62,000 bases of DNA from Lingula anatina (Eukaryota > Brachiopoda > Lingulata > Lingulida > Lingulidae), in NCBI RefSeq assembly GCF_001039355.2, contig NW_019775924.1, positions 296,766 to 358,765 of the forward strand. The letters run 5' to 3'. Within the stretch, counting starts at the first letter, position 1. Every line of letters starts with the position of its first letter. A program made the translations under genes and the position numbers. The notes beneath the pieces are model-generated. The model did no database searches. It was given only the letters and a program-made list of their open reading frames with translations, and was not told the origin of the DNA. Below, piece after piece: positions 24,101 through 36,200 of this stretch.

Positions 24101-27100
24101 GAAACGCTTATTAATAAAACTTGTTTTAAATACTTAAAGAAACATTTGCACCTAAGAAGTACTGAACACTGAACATCCCAATCTCCAAGAGACTGTAGAT
24201 ATAACTGACACTGTAGCAGCAGCAGAATCATTGTTATTATCAGTCTTATTAGACGAGCATTAAAATCAGATACTATTTATGCAAACTGTGAAGACAAAGA
24301 GAGTACCAAGTGGTTTTATTTGTTAGGTTAAAGCAGAGTCGTTACAGCTCTGCCATCAAGCGTTCCATCAAGTCTCTGTACAAGAAGCAGAACAATGCAG
24401 GCACGGGCTGGGTGTGCACGCACTGTGACCTGACGTTTGACGATGCTACCCTCCTCAACCTGCACACTCTGACACATGCTGCGGAGGACGTGGGACTCGG
24501 GGAGGTGGGAGAGGGCACCTCAGATTTGCCACAGGTACTGTGCAGCTTTATAATCATAACATTTTGGATAGTGGGCAAATTTATTTATGTTTATTAAAAT
24601 GTATTTCTTTTTTTTTTTTCATTTTTCAAAGTTTTAATTTTACTTTCTCATTTGACTTGATATTTTGTCCATTTTACAGCGCATTCCATGAAAAGGTTAT
24701 ACAAAAATGAAAAATACCTTTTGCCATTATTGTTTCAAAATACCATTGTCTTCAGTAAGTTTTGTAGGTATTTTGACATTGGTAAAAAAAAGTTACATTA
24801 TGGGAGTTTTTTCATTAAAGCTGTGATACTTAATAGAATTATTTTATGATTTGTTTTTCTTTTTCTTGCAGGCAACTGAGCAGAAGTTTGACTCTGCCTC
24901 TGCCACCATCCCCTGGACCAGTCTGAAGTGTCCTGTTTGTGATCTGGAATTTACCAATAAACAAGAACTGATCCAACATGCAGGTGAGAGAGAGAGAAAG
25001 AGATTAAGATATCTAGAAATCACAAGAGAGTTTGAGACAGGTTGGAAGAGTGGCAAAAATAAAGAATGAGCCTGAATTTTTTTTAATTTTTAGAAATGGT
25101 CTCTAGTCTATTCGAAAACTGAAAATTAAAATAAATTGTTCATCCAGGTACACATGCCAGATCTCGCCGTGCACGCCTCATCAACCCCCTGAAGCCATAC
25201 AAGTGTACGCAGTGCTGGAAAGCATTTAGTAATGAGGACCGCTTGGAGAAGCACATGCTTTGTCACGGCAGTGAGGACAGCAAGCCATTGCCGTGCTCTG
25301 TATGCTACAAACGCTTCATGAATAACTCAGCACTGGCATGCCACATGAAGACCCATAGTGAGAAGAAATACTATGAGTGTCCCGTGTGTCACATGGGTTT
25401 TGATATGGTACAGGTAGGCAGGATATTATTCACTTTTAATTGCTGCATTGCAGTATTATTGGGATTATTATTATCTCCACAGTTTAATTTTCAGGTTGAT
25501 ATATAACATCCCATATAAGTCTTCCATCTGTCTCTTCTATTAGTATATTCTGTTAGTATTCATTTTGTCTTCAGAGAGGTAAAATTTTCTACACCCAGTC
25601 TGAACTTGGGTAAAAAAAAATATGCCAGGCCTATTGTCATGAAACACAGTGGAATACGGTACACAAGAACCAGACTTTTCTTTACATTACAGGTGATGCG
25701 AGAGCACTCTGCTGTGCATTGTTTCAATGGCGTCTACCCTTGTCCAATTTGTTCGAAAACATTTGAAGACTTCAATGATATACGAAAGCACATGCGTTTC
25801 TTTCACCCTGAGAAGCAGTTTCCTTGTGACCAGTGTGGGAAGGTGTTCCCTCGACCTGACAAACTCAAGCTGCACATGTTGCGTCATTCAGAACACCGTG
25901 AGTTCATGTGTGAAACCTGCGGCAGGCAGTTCAAACGTAAGGACAAACTGAAGGAGCATGTGAAGCGCATGCACACTGCTGAACGCGAGGCATCCATGCA
26001 GTTGAACAGCACTCCTAATTTGTCAAACATTAAAAAGAAGTTCACACCGAAAGTGTCCCCCAGTGAATATCACCGCTTTATCTACAAGTGCCATAGTTGT
26101 CTGATGGGGTTCAAGAGGCGGGGCATGCTTGTTAATCATCTGGCCAAGCGTCACCCGGATGTTAAGCCTGAGTCAGTGCCAGAGCTGAACTTACCTATTC
26201 TGAAGACACAGAGAGACTATTACTGTCAGTACTGTGACAAGGTGAGTCTTTTATATTTCTTGTGTGTCTTATGTCTAGGAACCTTCATTTTAGAAGATTA
26301 TCAAGTCAGCAGGATTTTGTTAGTCTGCATTGTGGATGGATTTTGCCAGAAGTTTCTTTCTGTCTTTCTTTCTTTCTTTATTTCTTTCTATTTATTTCAT
26401 TCATTTATTTATTTCTTGCACTTCTTCACATTTATCTGTTAATTATAAAACGAAAGACTCACATTAGAATATTTTCATCCAGGTGTACAAGTCCAGCTCT
26501 AAGCGTAAGGCCCACATCATGAAGAACCATCCAGGTGCCCAGTTGCCAGCCAGTGGACGCATTAAACAGATCTTTGAGGTGGAGCAGGTGCTGCAGAACT
26601 TCCCTGACCCCACGTTCTCCCAGACTGTGGGCAGTGTGACAGCCATGCCTCATCCCTGTGAACACTGCCACAAACAATATGCCAGTATGTGACAACCTCC
26701 TGGATTATTTGAACGAGTATATCTAATATGATAAAGTAGGCGTTCTGTACTGTTTCAAAGTTAAGTAACACCATCTTTTAATACAATTAGCATTTAAAAA
26801 GTGTGGTTGTCATTTGTTAACCAAAAAGAACAGAATTAATTAAATGATTGTAGCACATTTATTATTAAAATGTATTTTTCCCAGGCAAAGCCAAGTTGCT
26901 GCAGCATCAGCGTAAGAAGCACCCACGGCTGGCACCACCAATGATTGTCCGGAGGTCGATGGAAAACAAGCAGCAGCTAGACACTCTGATGTTACAACAG
27001 CCAGAAACTGACCAGCAGGGTGGTCAGCCCATGGAGAATAGCCAGGTGAGTAGGTAGAATGACCAGCAGGGTGGTCAGCCCATGAAGAATAGCCAGGTGA

Positions 27101-28441
27101 ACAGTTAGAATCAACAGTACCCTGAGGGCATGGAAAATAGTAACTAACAGAGATGAAACCACCTCTCTCACGTTAAATATGATCAGGTGCTTTCAGCCAT
27201 GAAAAGTAATTTTATGGATTGAAAGAAAAAGTTAAGAGTTAAGATAGATAGATAATTCCAAAGCTTTAGTGAGTATTAGAGAGTTTAATTTTGCTGGTCC
27301 TTTTAATTTATTTGATTTTTCTTTTACCAATTAAAAGCTTATTTTTGTCTTAACTGGTATGATAATGAAGTAAATATCATTTTGTTTCTGCGTAATGATT
27401 GTAATAAACTCCCAGTCATATATATCTGAGGAAGAGGTAAGTGCATATATGCACTTTTGACATATGAGATTAAATGAATATTGATAATGATACATTCCAT
27501 ATTCAGGCTGCAGACTTGCTAACCCAGGCAATGAGTGAGCTAACCCAGTCTCTGACTGAGTACAGACCACAGCCAGGTGGCACAGTGGAGTACCAGTTAA
27601 CCCCACGACTCACCCCACACCCAGGACAACACACTTCAACCATAGACATCAGTCACCTTGGACAAATCACACACCTTCACTATACTCCACAGGGACAGGT
27701 AGGAAAATGTGTCAGTTGGATCGTCTGGGTTTACTACTTTTGTCTAGTGAGAGTGGAATGTGTTAGTTGTGACATGGTGCTAGCTGAATGTGTTAGCTTT
27801 GGTATGCTGTAAGTTGATTGTGTTAGGTGTGACTTGTTGCCAGTCAAGTATTTTAGCATCCAGGGAGAGTCTCTCCGGATTTAGTGCGTATTAGCTGGGG
27901 TAACATAACTCATTCTGAACAGCCCCTTAGATTCTAAATGGATCAAGAGAAGGGTGAAAGATGTGCATCATTTAAAATGAATACCTGAAGGATTTTTAAA
28001 TAGAATGAGTTGATTTTTGGTGGACATGTGCAAATTCTTATTCATACCATCTAAGATTAACTTTTATAGCTATAATGTTTACAATATGCTGTCTATACCA
28101 TTCTTATATATAACTCTTGCACAATCTAGGTTCAAATAAACACAGGGAGTGGCAGCCCTCAGCAAATTCAAGTAGCTGTCTCAAATCCTCAAGGAATCCA
28201 AGTGGGCAGTCCTCAGCCAATCCATGTAGCTGTACCACAATCACAAGGCCTGACCCAGCCAATTCAGGTGGCTGTACCAAACACCCAGGGCCTCCCTCAG
28301 CCAATCCAGGTGGCAGTACCAAACTCCCAAGGCCTCCCTCAGTCCATCCAGGTGGCAGTTTCAAACACACAGGGTGGTATTCCTGTCACTTATATACCAA
28401 GCACATGGACGCAGGCTGGAAATTTTGCTAACTATCGCTGA
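13681..28441 (+). CDS. PRDM10: PRDM10 homologue, PR domain zinc-finger transcription factor (24 exons)
   Basis: Coding exons: 13681-13766, 15144-15336, 15578-15790, 16310-16489, 16779-17132, 17392-17476, then five exons present in two copies (17851-18009, 18314-18414, 18894-18990, 19233-19373, 19641-19756; second copy 20222-20380, 20683-20783, 21245-21341, 21584-21724, 21992-22107), 22298-22477, 22915-22987, 23297-23511, 23918-24030, 24327-24534, 24872-24983, 25148-25413, 25693-26241, 26483-26684, 26885-27045, 27416-27436, 27507-27698, 28130-28441. One set gives about 1,442 residues with all phases consistent. A Ser/Gln-rich N-terminus leads to a zinc knuckle (WCEEC...C..H, about 489-505) and a PR domain (about 505-660: VPKRTQFGP, NWMMFVRAAQN, ELKVWYAAHYAE). 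An AT-hook (PRKRGRPPKK), 12 C2H2 fingers and a C-terminal segment (LLTQAMSELTQSLTEYR) follow, all diagnostic of PRDM10. The start has a strong CCACCATG context. A later in-frame ATG in exon 2 (15163) is possible. PRDM10 is a nuclear DNA-binding regulator; its PR domain is not known to be a strong methyltransferase. Confidence 0.93.
13767..15143 (+). other. PRDM10 intron 1, possible alternative promoter
   Basis: This is a 1.4-kb intron with a C-rich patch near 13950-13985, less AT-rich than its surroundings. It ends in a (TA)n tract only some 20 bases before the exon 2 acceptor. If PRDM10 translation starts at the exon 2 ATG (15163), an alternative first exon could lie here. I see no definite one. 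Confidence 0.3.
15044..15120. repeat. (TA)n microsatellite at the PRDM10 exon 2 acceptor
   Basis: About 77 bases of uninterrupted TA end 23 bases before exon 2, where a polypyrimidine tract would normally sit. Length is probably polymorphic. Confidence 0.95.
16900..17030 (+). repeat. Coding tandem repeat in PRDM10 exon 5
   Basis: Three degenerate units of about 11 residues, of the form H-x-EAG-x-S/T-Y-x-x-x (HSEAGATYGG, HMEAGPSYSS, HVEAGTSEAS), lie in the disordered N-terminal region. Confidence 0.6.
17487..19856 (+). repeat. PRDM10 tandem block, copy 1 (probable allelic false duplication)
   Basis: This 2.37-kb segment holds five PRDM10 exons and recurs almost identically at 19858-22206, separated by a single N at 19857. 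Differences are scattered substitutions plus small indels, including about 20 bases near 18820 missing from copy 2. Including both sets of exons would shift the reading frame, since they total 614 nt. Confidence 0.9.
19155..19232 (+). repeat. 78-bp tandem duplication of an exon 5' edge and acceptor (PRDM10 zinc-knuckle exon)
   Basis: A decoy copy of the acceptor (TATATTCCAG) and of the first 40 or so exon bases lies directly upstream of the true exon at 19233. Splicing the preceding phase-1 exon to the decoy would create an immediate TAA. The true junction gives the conserved WCEEC. The second allelic copy has the same structure with its decoy exon at 21506. Confidence 0.85.
19857..19857. other. 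Single-N assembly join
   Basis: One ambiguous base at the junction of two near-identical 2.37-kb blocks. Confidence 0.95.
19858..22206 (+). repeat. PRDM10 tandem block, copy 2
   Basis: Second copy of 17487-19856. It runs directly into the next unique exon (22298), so it is contiguous with downstream PRDM10, while copy 1 is contiguous with upstream PRDM10. Confidence 0.9.
22205..22297 (+). repeat. 73-bp tandem duplication of the acceptor and 5' edge of a PR-domain exon
   Basis: ATGTTCACTTCTCCAG plus the first exon bases occur twice. The decoy exon start is 22225 and the true one 22298. The decoy reads 12 codons (LIKAVSQEVYLC) and then meets TAA at 22261, so only the downstream acceptor makes protein. 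Confidence 0.85.
22500..22590 (-). mobile_element. Possible reversed 3' tail of a small non-LTR element
   Basis: An (AAT)n run leads into AATCTTTATTGG. On the minus strand this reads CCAATAAAGATT followed by ATT repeats, a polyadenylation-like motif plus microsatellite tail as often seen at LINE or SINE 3' ends. Only a short AT-rich body follows, so the identity is unsure. Confidence 0.35.
23600..23917 (+). repeat. Intronic minisatellite made of degenerate acceptor copies (PRDM10)
   Basis: Eight or so imperfect units of 30-40 bases carry TTGATTG, a T-rich stretch with CTTACAA-like ends, and AAGACATC-like sequence. The real boundary just downstream (23900-23930) has the same order: TTGATTTTGTTTCTTACAG, then exon sequence GAGACATCTTG. 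The array therefore looks like expansion of this 3' splice site and exon edge, followed by decay. Confidence 0.6.
27046..27110 (+). repeat. 51-bp tandem duplication of an exon 3' edge and donor (PRDM10)
   Basis: The last 36 or so bases of the exon ending at 27045, with its donor and about 12 intron bases, are repeated just downstream with a few changes. The decoy donor follows 27096. Reading past the true donor meets an in-frame TAG at 27055, so use of the decoy would truncate the protein. Confidence 0.85.
27416..27436 (+). CDS. PRDM10: 21-nt microexon of PRDM10 (SYISEEE)
   Basis: The sequence has CTCCCAG upstream and GTAAGTG downstream, an excellent donor. It is 21 nt in phase 0, so it can be included or skipped without a frameshift. 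It is called from splice signals and phase alone. Confidence 0.6.
27740..27835 (+). repeat. Short degenerate tandem repeat in a PRDM10 intron
   Basis: Three units of about 31 bases share TGTGTTAG followed by TTGTGACATGGTGC-like sequence, close to the donor at 27698. A similar TGTGTTAGTTGTGA motif recurs in a CFAP44 intron near 38300-38350. Confidence 0.5.
28150..28375 (+). repeat. Coding minisatellite in the PRDM10 last exon (14-residue unit)
   Basis: Five or so 42-bp units encode variants of PIQVAVPNTQGLPQ. The three central units are nearly identical, so the array is young or homogenised. It lies near the Gln-rich C-terminus, a plausible activation region, although that role is inference. 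Confidence 0.85.
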
Positions 28442-29500
28442 TTTTTTTCTATATGAATATCTAAAAATTTAAGAACACTCTTTATTTTCTGATAGTCTTG
28501 AGTATCTTGATCATAATCATCTAGTGGAGTCCAAACCCTGCAGACTTTTCCATTTGTAAATAACAGCCTACTTGAAAGTAAACTATTGTGAACATATTGT
28601 TGTATGTGTTTGCACTCAGTTATTGGAGCTAGAAGAAAGTGAACATTGGACCAATAGTCAGTAATTTTTTTAAAAAGTTTTTGTTTGTATAGCCAGCTTG
28701 GCAAATGCCAAGGTCATTATCGTGCACAGCGTAAGTGAGCAATGGACTGTTAGAATGGCAGCAAAATGTTTTTGGTACTAGAATGACCTGATTTTTTTTA
28801 TTTATTTCATATTGTGTATCAGTGAAATCATAATCATGTTGAAAAGTTAAAAAGATACATCACTGCGTTTGTTCTTTCTGTGTGAAACACTAGTGACTTA
28901 GTAGCAGGGGAGGTGGGAGGTAATGAGAATATAGGTGTTGAATGTACAAGTTTGTTCTACATAATAGGAAGTTTTCACTGGTGAATGGATGCCCTAGGTT
29001 TGATTGATATATATCACTTTTAGTGTTTCATGCAAAAAAAGCAGAATAAGGAGCAGCTAATATTTGCAGGAAAAGCGGGTCAGCAATAATGACAGACTAG
29101 CAAGTGTTGTGTTTAAAAAAATCACAGCTGACAGAATTTGGCCACAAATATTTATTTGGTTGTCTTCTCTTAAGCTATGTGGCAACACAGAATGTTGCAC
29201 GCCACTGAAAAATTATCATGTTTTGGGTATTGATTATGTTTTCTAATTTCAAGAAGATTTTTAAAAATTATTACTTTAAAATTCTTGATAATATTTTCTA
29301 CTCTTGTAACATATTATGCAGTGTTGAATGCATTGTACACTTTCTGTACTCCATAATCAAGTTAATACATGGTAAACTGATCTCTGGCATTGCATTATTA
29401 AATTTCAGTAGTGTAAGATAGTAATTTTCTATACTTATTAAAGCCAAGACAAAGTAGTTTTGTACAATGCTTATCCAGAATAAAAGTGAGAGCATAGCTG
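28442..29500 (+). other. PRDM10 3' UTR
   Basis: Non-coding, AT-rich sequence follows the TGA at 28439-28441. An AATAAA at 29479-29484 is the most likely polyadenylation signal. Further AATAAA-like motifs occur near 29621 and 29653. Confidence 0.55.
29479..29484 (+). terminator. Candidate polyadenylation signal of PRDM10
   Basis: AATAAA about 1 kb past the stop codon. It is one of several candidates. Confidence 0.45.
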
Positions 29501-29802
29501 CATGCTTGTTACGTTTGTAATGTAGAAGGAATTGTTTGGTAATGTATGATTGGGGGTTATATCTGTTACCAGCCAGTCTAGGGCATTAATTATAATACAT
29601 AATATGGTTACAGTAAGTGATAATAAATCATGCATTGATTTATTTGAATGTGTAATAAATCTAAATGTTATGTGATGTGTGTGTTTTCTTATCATTTTAT
29701 GTTTATAACGTACACAAGGAACAAAAATTACAACACTGAATAATTGTATTTATTCAATATACTTAGAATGAATGAGGCATATGATCCAATAGAACATATA
29801 TG

Positions 29803-29814
<12 letters not shown>

Positions 29815-29868
<54 letters not shown>
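29815..29868. repeat. (TA)n microsatellite
   Basis: Near-perfect TA run with one T-rich interruption. Confidence 0.9.
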
Positions 29869-29972
29869 ACATTTTCAGTGCATACATCTCCCATTGTTTG
29901 TAAATGTAATGATTGCTGCAATACATTAATACATAAAAAGATAGAATCTAAAAACATTTGCATCAGCTTTTT

Positions 29973-29978
29973 TTTATT
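29973..29978 (-). terminator. Candidate polyadenylation signal of CFAP44
   Basis: TTTATT on the plus strand (AATAAA on the minus), about 250 bases past the CFAP44 stop codon. Confidence 0.5.
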
Positions 29979-30226
29979 TAGGACGACTTAGGACGGATTT
30001 TCACATTTCGTATGCTCTGAGGCCCATTTGGACGGATGAGTTATCTGGATGTTACAAAAAAGAGAAAAAAGAGAATTTGCATCTAAAAAAATATAATGTC
30101 ATCTCATCAGCTATCACAGTAAGCTCAAGTAAATCAAATTAGAAAAAAAAAAAATTAAATGTCTGTTGAAAGGGAATTGAGTCTTCATATTGCTCCAGTT
30201 GCAAGCAAGTTGATGTTTTTTTTGTA

Positions 30227-33200
30227 TTAGAGGCCGCCCGCGCCTTGTTGTAAAGGCGGCTGAGCAGGTGGCAGAATGTGACCTCCTTTCCTAGAGAGCA
30301 GCGTAATTTCCTCTTTCAGTGCCTCTATCTCTTGAGCCTGAAGTTGGACCAATTGTATCAGCCGCTGTCGTTCATGAAGATCAGCTTTTCTATTTCCACT
30401 GAACTCACCACCCTGAAAGAATGATTATAAAATGCTAAAAATGTTTTTAGTATAAATGTATAATTTTTGAAAAATTATGTATAACTAAAATGGAATAATC
30501 TAAATATGGTCGATTTCACATGAAATAAGAGATAAAAATTTATTTAGCCAATAAAAAAATAGGTACATAAAATATACAATATCTGGCTTCCATTTCATTT
30601 ACAGAACCTAATCCATTAAAACATTCTTACAAGACACTGCACCCTCACTTAACTTAATTTTTCAAACAAAATTACTGTCACTGTAAGACATTTTCAACCA
30701 ACTCCTCTTCTCCATCTTTTCAGCTTGTGTAAATAACAATCTGTAAACTACTTCCCTTTGTATTGAAGACCAACCCTTTTTATCTCAAACATATCACAGA
30801 CAATTGTTTATATGATATTTAGTATATAAAATATAACTTTTGTTGAACAACATACCAAATTTTTCTGTCTGGAGTCCAGTGCTCCTTCAAACTCTTTCTT
30901 CTCTCCCATCAACATGTTCAGCTGGTCAAGCTTGTCTGTGTTTTCTCTGGTTAGTTCCGTGATGCGGTCCTTGTAGTGACCAATCTTGTCCTGAAAGTAT
31001 GTGAACAAAAAACGTTTTTGGGTGCGCCATGAGCTATTTGTTAGTACAAACAACTACACAGAAGAAGATGGGATGGGGAGATTAAAGTGAGAGAACGTCT
31101 AAAAGGATAATTTCACATTCTGCAGAGGCCAGGGGCTAGGAGAACAACGGACTGTAAGCAGTACTAAAAAAAAAAAAGCCACTGATCAACATCACCCCAT
31201 GGTATGCTTAATTCAATATCTCTTTTCATCAGACTTAACTTACCTGCCAGGAGGAGATTTCTTTGGTGCACTCTATCTCTGTAATCCGCAATTTTTCCTT
31301 CAACTCTTCAATATTTCTGTTTACTGTGACCGTCTCCAGTTTCTCCAAATCAACAATTCGTCCAAACTTGGCCACCATCATCTGGTTGCATTGTTCCTCC
31401 ATCTCTCCTATCTTTGCCTCAAACACCTTCCGATCTTTGATAAGTTGGACATGCTTCTTCCTGGCTTCCCTGGAAACAAATGAAATGAGTAAGGTAAAGC
31501 AAAGTAAAAATTAAGTAGACTTCAGCAAGCTTTAGAGTCTTCTTCCTTTCATCAATTAAAATATTGCAGTTGCTTCTACCAATAACTGTTAACAAGAATT
31601 GTTCTATGGAACATCCATCCACATACAAATAAAACTACATTGCACTGCACCACTCGTGAAAATCATTTTGCAAAATGCAAATTTGTAAATTCAATACCAT
31701 AATCAGGAATAATTTTATACAACAAATAATGCCCACTTACTTCATCTGTTTTTTCTGCAGTGTTTTCTCATGCTCCAGTTCCTTGATCCTGTGCTGTAGC
31801 TGTACAATGCCTCCAGACTCAAAGATCAGGCACTGGCTGAGGTCCTGGGGCAGCACGCTGTTCACCATGTACTGGATCTGGTGCAGCTTCAACACCACCA
31901 CCACATCCAGCTCATTGATCTTTTGCTGCTTTTCAAGCTGAAAACATATAGGATATCTTGTTGTTAATGTACCTATGATATTAATTCTGCAGATCAAGAG
32001 GGAAGACTGTTTTCATAGTATGCCAAATCTCCCTGCCAAAAATTGTCTGTCATTTTGCTAGCAGAAGCTGTGTCAAAAAAAAAAAAAAAAAAAAATTTGA
32101 ACAAAAAGACCAACATTCTTTGTATACTTTGACACAAAATAAAACCGAAGTCAAAGACCAACATTTTATGTTCTTTTTAACAAACCATCCCTAGATCTGC
32201 ACATGGCATCAATGGTGTCTGCTTACCTGGAAGGCCTCCAGATCAGCCTCTGCATTCTTCAGCGCACCATCAATGACTTTCGCCTTCTTCTGCAGCGTCT
32301 CCACCTCCTTCCTCATGGTGTCATTGGTCTTCTTCTCCTCTGTCAGCGCCTCCTCAATGTCCAGACGCTTCTCACGCAGCTGGCATGTGTTGTCGTACAG
32401 GTTCTGCAGGAATGGAAAGTTTTAACTTTAAAAAGTATTAATATTCATTTAAAACACTTCATCATTTATGCCGTAATCTAAATGAAATAAGAACCGGAAT
32501 TGAAAGGGCATATGCTTACTTTGACTTCTCAAAATTTGTTATGTTATTATGAAGATTTCAACACTTAAAGAGCAGTGGAAAGGTGGTGTATACTTGGATA
32601 ATGGTTCTGAGAAGAAAGACTATGAGTACGTCTCACTCTTATTCACACATGTAAAAACATACACTCACAATTTACACATGTTCTCACAGACACATGCATA
32701 GGCATACATGCACATACACCAATGCATGCACACAAGCACATACATACACTCCAGTACACGTTGGACCAGTCCTCATACTTACCTGGTCACATCCAGGAGG
32801 ACAGACATCCAGGTCAAATCCTCCCATCTCAGAGTCCTCATCCTCATCAGACCAGTCCTCATCCTCATCCTCATCACTGTCCTCATCACTGTCTTCATCA
32901 GAGCCTGGAAATATAACAAGATAAAATTATATGAGGAATATGCTGTAAATTAATCTTAATAGTGGTATTTGGCATGTTTTTGGTAAGAATAAAGAATGGC
33001 TAACAATTTTATAAACTGACAGTTGCCAAACTGAAGTTTGACTATGACAGATTTATCTTGAATCATTATTGACTAAATTTACAGTCTAAAAGTTGAGATC
33101 AATTTGGATTTGTTTAGTGTAACATTAATTTAATTTGCTGAACATAAAAAGCTACCTTGCAATGATATAGCAAAACGTATTCATACCATTAGAGCTTTTG

Positions 33201-36200
33201 GTTGATTCTACATCAAATAACATTCAATCTTGTAAAGTAAAAGTTCAGCTAACTTACCATCCCCCTCTCCCTCCTTTTTCTTGGACCTCTTGATCTTCTT
33301 TTTAAACACTTTGGTCAGGTAGTCGGCAAACTTGTTGTTGTCTCCCAGTGAGGCCTGGAACATGGCGTACAGCGCCTTCTCTTTCTCCTGCAGCTTCTCG
33401 ATGTCTTTCTTCTTCAGGTCCAACTTCTGCTGGATGTCGATGATCTGGAACAAAAATGACCCGTTTGAGGACTCTGTGTTCGTTTTGACAGTTTACAGGG
33501 ACATGGATTGCATTTATGTTGACAGTTTATGAAGAACTTTAGTAAGGTTTAAATTCAGTAATAGGTTTAAATTTTGTCTGCATAATACTAAGATTGATTG
33601 TTTTCAGGATATTGCTGTCCCATGTACTTACTGTCTCAGTATATTACTGTGATATAGTGTGAAAATACAAAAACATCTTGTATGCAACTTCTATAATAAT
33701 ATTTTACCTTTGCCTGAAAGTCCATCTTCTCCTGCTGTTTGGCCTCCACCTTGTCAGCCAGGACATTCTCTCTCTTCTCAAACTCTCTCAGCAGTGCCAG
33801 CTCCTCAAACAGTGTCACTTGCCTGAGAATCATCAACAATATCATAAATGAAAAATCCTTATATTTAACATCTACTAAGAGATATCCACTTTTAGATTAT
33901 AATGTCAAAAAGAACTTAAACTTCTTTTCTTCCCCTACCTGAGGTCAGCACACTTGAGGTCATATCCCAGCCTGAATTTCTCATGTCTCAGCATCCTCAG
34001 CTCAGCATCAAATGTCTTCAGTGCCTCCTCGATCTTGTTCAGCAGCTGGTCTCTTCTGTACAGGAGTCTACAATAGCAACAAATACATAATGTTGATGAT
34101 GTTGACAATGATGTAGATGCTTGTCACATCACAAACAAATAATTCAACCAAAATAGAATAAAATTAATCATTTTTCTAATTGTCCTAAATCTTCTTTCAC
34201 TTTCTTTTCATTCACTGCTTATTCTGTCATTTTTTTCTATATTTATATGATAAAAGCAGTAGGTAAGGATTTTTTTTTCTCTCTTTCTTTCATCGCTATT
34301 TAAACAGACATATTTTTAGTAGCAAGACAATAAAAACACATTTTTTGTGTGACTAATTTGGCAGTGAAATACCAGTATGTTATTTTTTATGCCAACCTCA
34401 CCAGCAGAAGTTTCCGTCACTTAACCAATGTCAATATGCCAGCAGTAATAGCATTTGTAACCAATCTTTACAATTATAGTTATTATATAATAATAACACT
34501 CTGTCCTCACTTGATTTCCTCAGCCTTCATGATCTGCAGCTCCAGTGGAGACTTGATGGACTCAGCCTCCACCAGTTTAGTGTACAGGTCCTGGTCTGAG
34601 GATCGTGCAGCCTTGGCTGACTTGCCGCGATGGGTGGTGGCCGAGGATTGCTAGAACCAGGATAGGTTAAACATGAAATATTTCTTCTCTAAATAAATCC
34701 CCTCAGACAACCTTGTCACCAGATCACATGCTACCATTTTTTTTCTTTTTTAAAAAAGATGTGTAATCTTGAAAGATGTGTAATCAGCAGTGGTAGCTTA
34801 TTCCTATTCATTCCTGTATTTATCTTATAAATGGGTATCGTTACTGTACATAATCACCACTTCTGTGGTGTATTTGGTGACAATTAAGTACCTATCAATT
34901 CTATCTTATATATTACATTAATCATTCTTACCCTGGAGTCCTTGTCAGACCCACCGCCACCACCACCAAAACCTCCAAACCCATCCCCCTGGTCCTTGCC
35001 AGTCTTAGCAGCCAGGGCCTCAGCCTCCCGCTCTGCCTTGAACTTCAATAGAGTCTCACGGGTGTACTCATACTTCCTGTGATAAATAAATAGTGAAAGG
35101 AGTTTAGAATTGACTTTAAAATTGCAGACAGACTAAAAACAAAGCAGCAACAAAACACCAATGACAAATACAGGTGAAACTCCTAATAATATGAAATTGA
35201 AATGAACAAATTAAGCAATGGTATTAAGCAATTAATTACTGAATTTAATGATTAATAATCAGTCAATCACCCAATCAACAACACTGACTTATCAACCAAT
35301 TAATCAATAAATCAAACAAACAGGCAAATACATTAATGAATCAAGGATGAATCAACCAGAACAAATAATTTAATCAATCAATTAAAGGGAATAAAATAAA
35401 TCAAACAAATGTAGCACAACAACAACAACAATCCTGTGTAACTGACCTCTCTGGCATCTCCTCTCTGCTCATGTGGGGGATCTTGGGGACAGGCTTCCTC
35501 AGCTCTGGGGACAGCTTCTTCTGGAGGTTGTCCAGCTCAGTGACCTGCTCCTTGATACTGTCTATCAGCTCTATCTTGGTGTTCCTCAGGCCCAGCAATT
35601 TCTGGTTGAACTTGTACTTGTGTTGATGGATCTATATTGATAAGATAGAAATGTTGTTACGAGGTGAATTGCTGCACATAATCATAATGAGTGGCTAATA
35701 TCTATGGATCAAATTGTTTTTTTTTTTAATCTAAAACTAATGTAAAATTTATATATCCAGGTAAATTCTAAAATATCCATATTTTTTAAACTCCAAAAGA
35801 ATATCATTACTTTATTAACAGCATATCTTAACAAAAAATTAAATTTATTTCACTCTAGCTTACCCCCCCCTCCAAAACATCATAGAACATCCCACACTCA
35901 CCAAATCTTTGAGCATGAGTAGTCTAACTCTTGCTTTCTCCACATTCATCCTGAGGTGGTCTGGGACCACATAGTCATCTGCCGTCTTCAGCTTGAAGTC
36001 TCCCATGTTCTCCTGAGCTTCCTTAATGGCTGACACATCTGCAGGATCTTCATAATCCTCGTCTGGTTTTGTGTTGTACAGCTCATCCCACTAGAATAAG
36101 ATATAAAGATCAACTTTGATATCTTTAACCCATCCAAATATTCAATTAAACAATAATATATTTTTCTCCCATAAAAAATACTTTCAATCAAATTAAAGCA

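Larger units (their letters stand above)
29501..30226. other. Convergent spacer between PRDM10 and CFAP44
   Basis: Contains (TA)n at about 29815-29868 and, on the minus strand, an AATAAA (29973-29978) suited to end CFAP44. No exon seen. Confidence 0.5.

Noticed and set aside
25606-25692. ORF extension upstream of the main zinc-finger exon
   Set aside because: The sequence before 25693 is intron ending in ACATTACAG; the upstream codons have no finger pattern.
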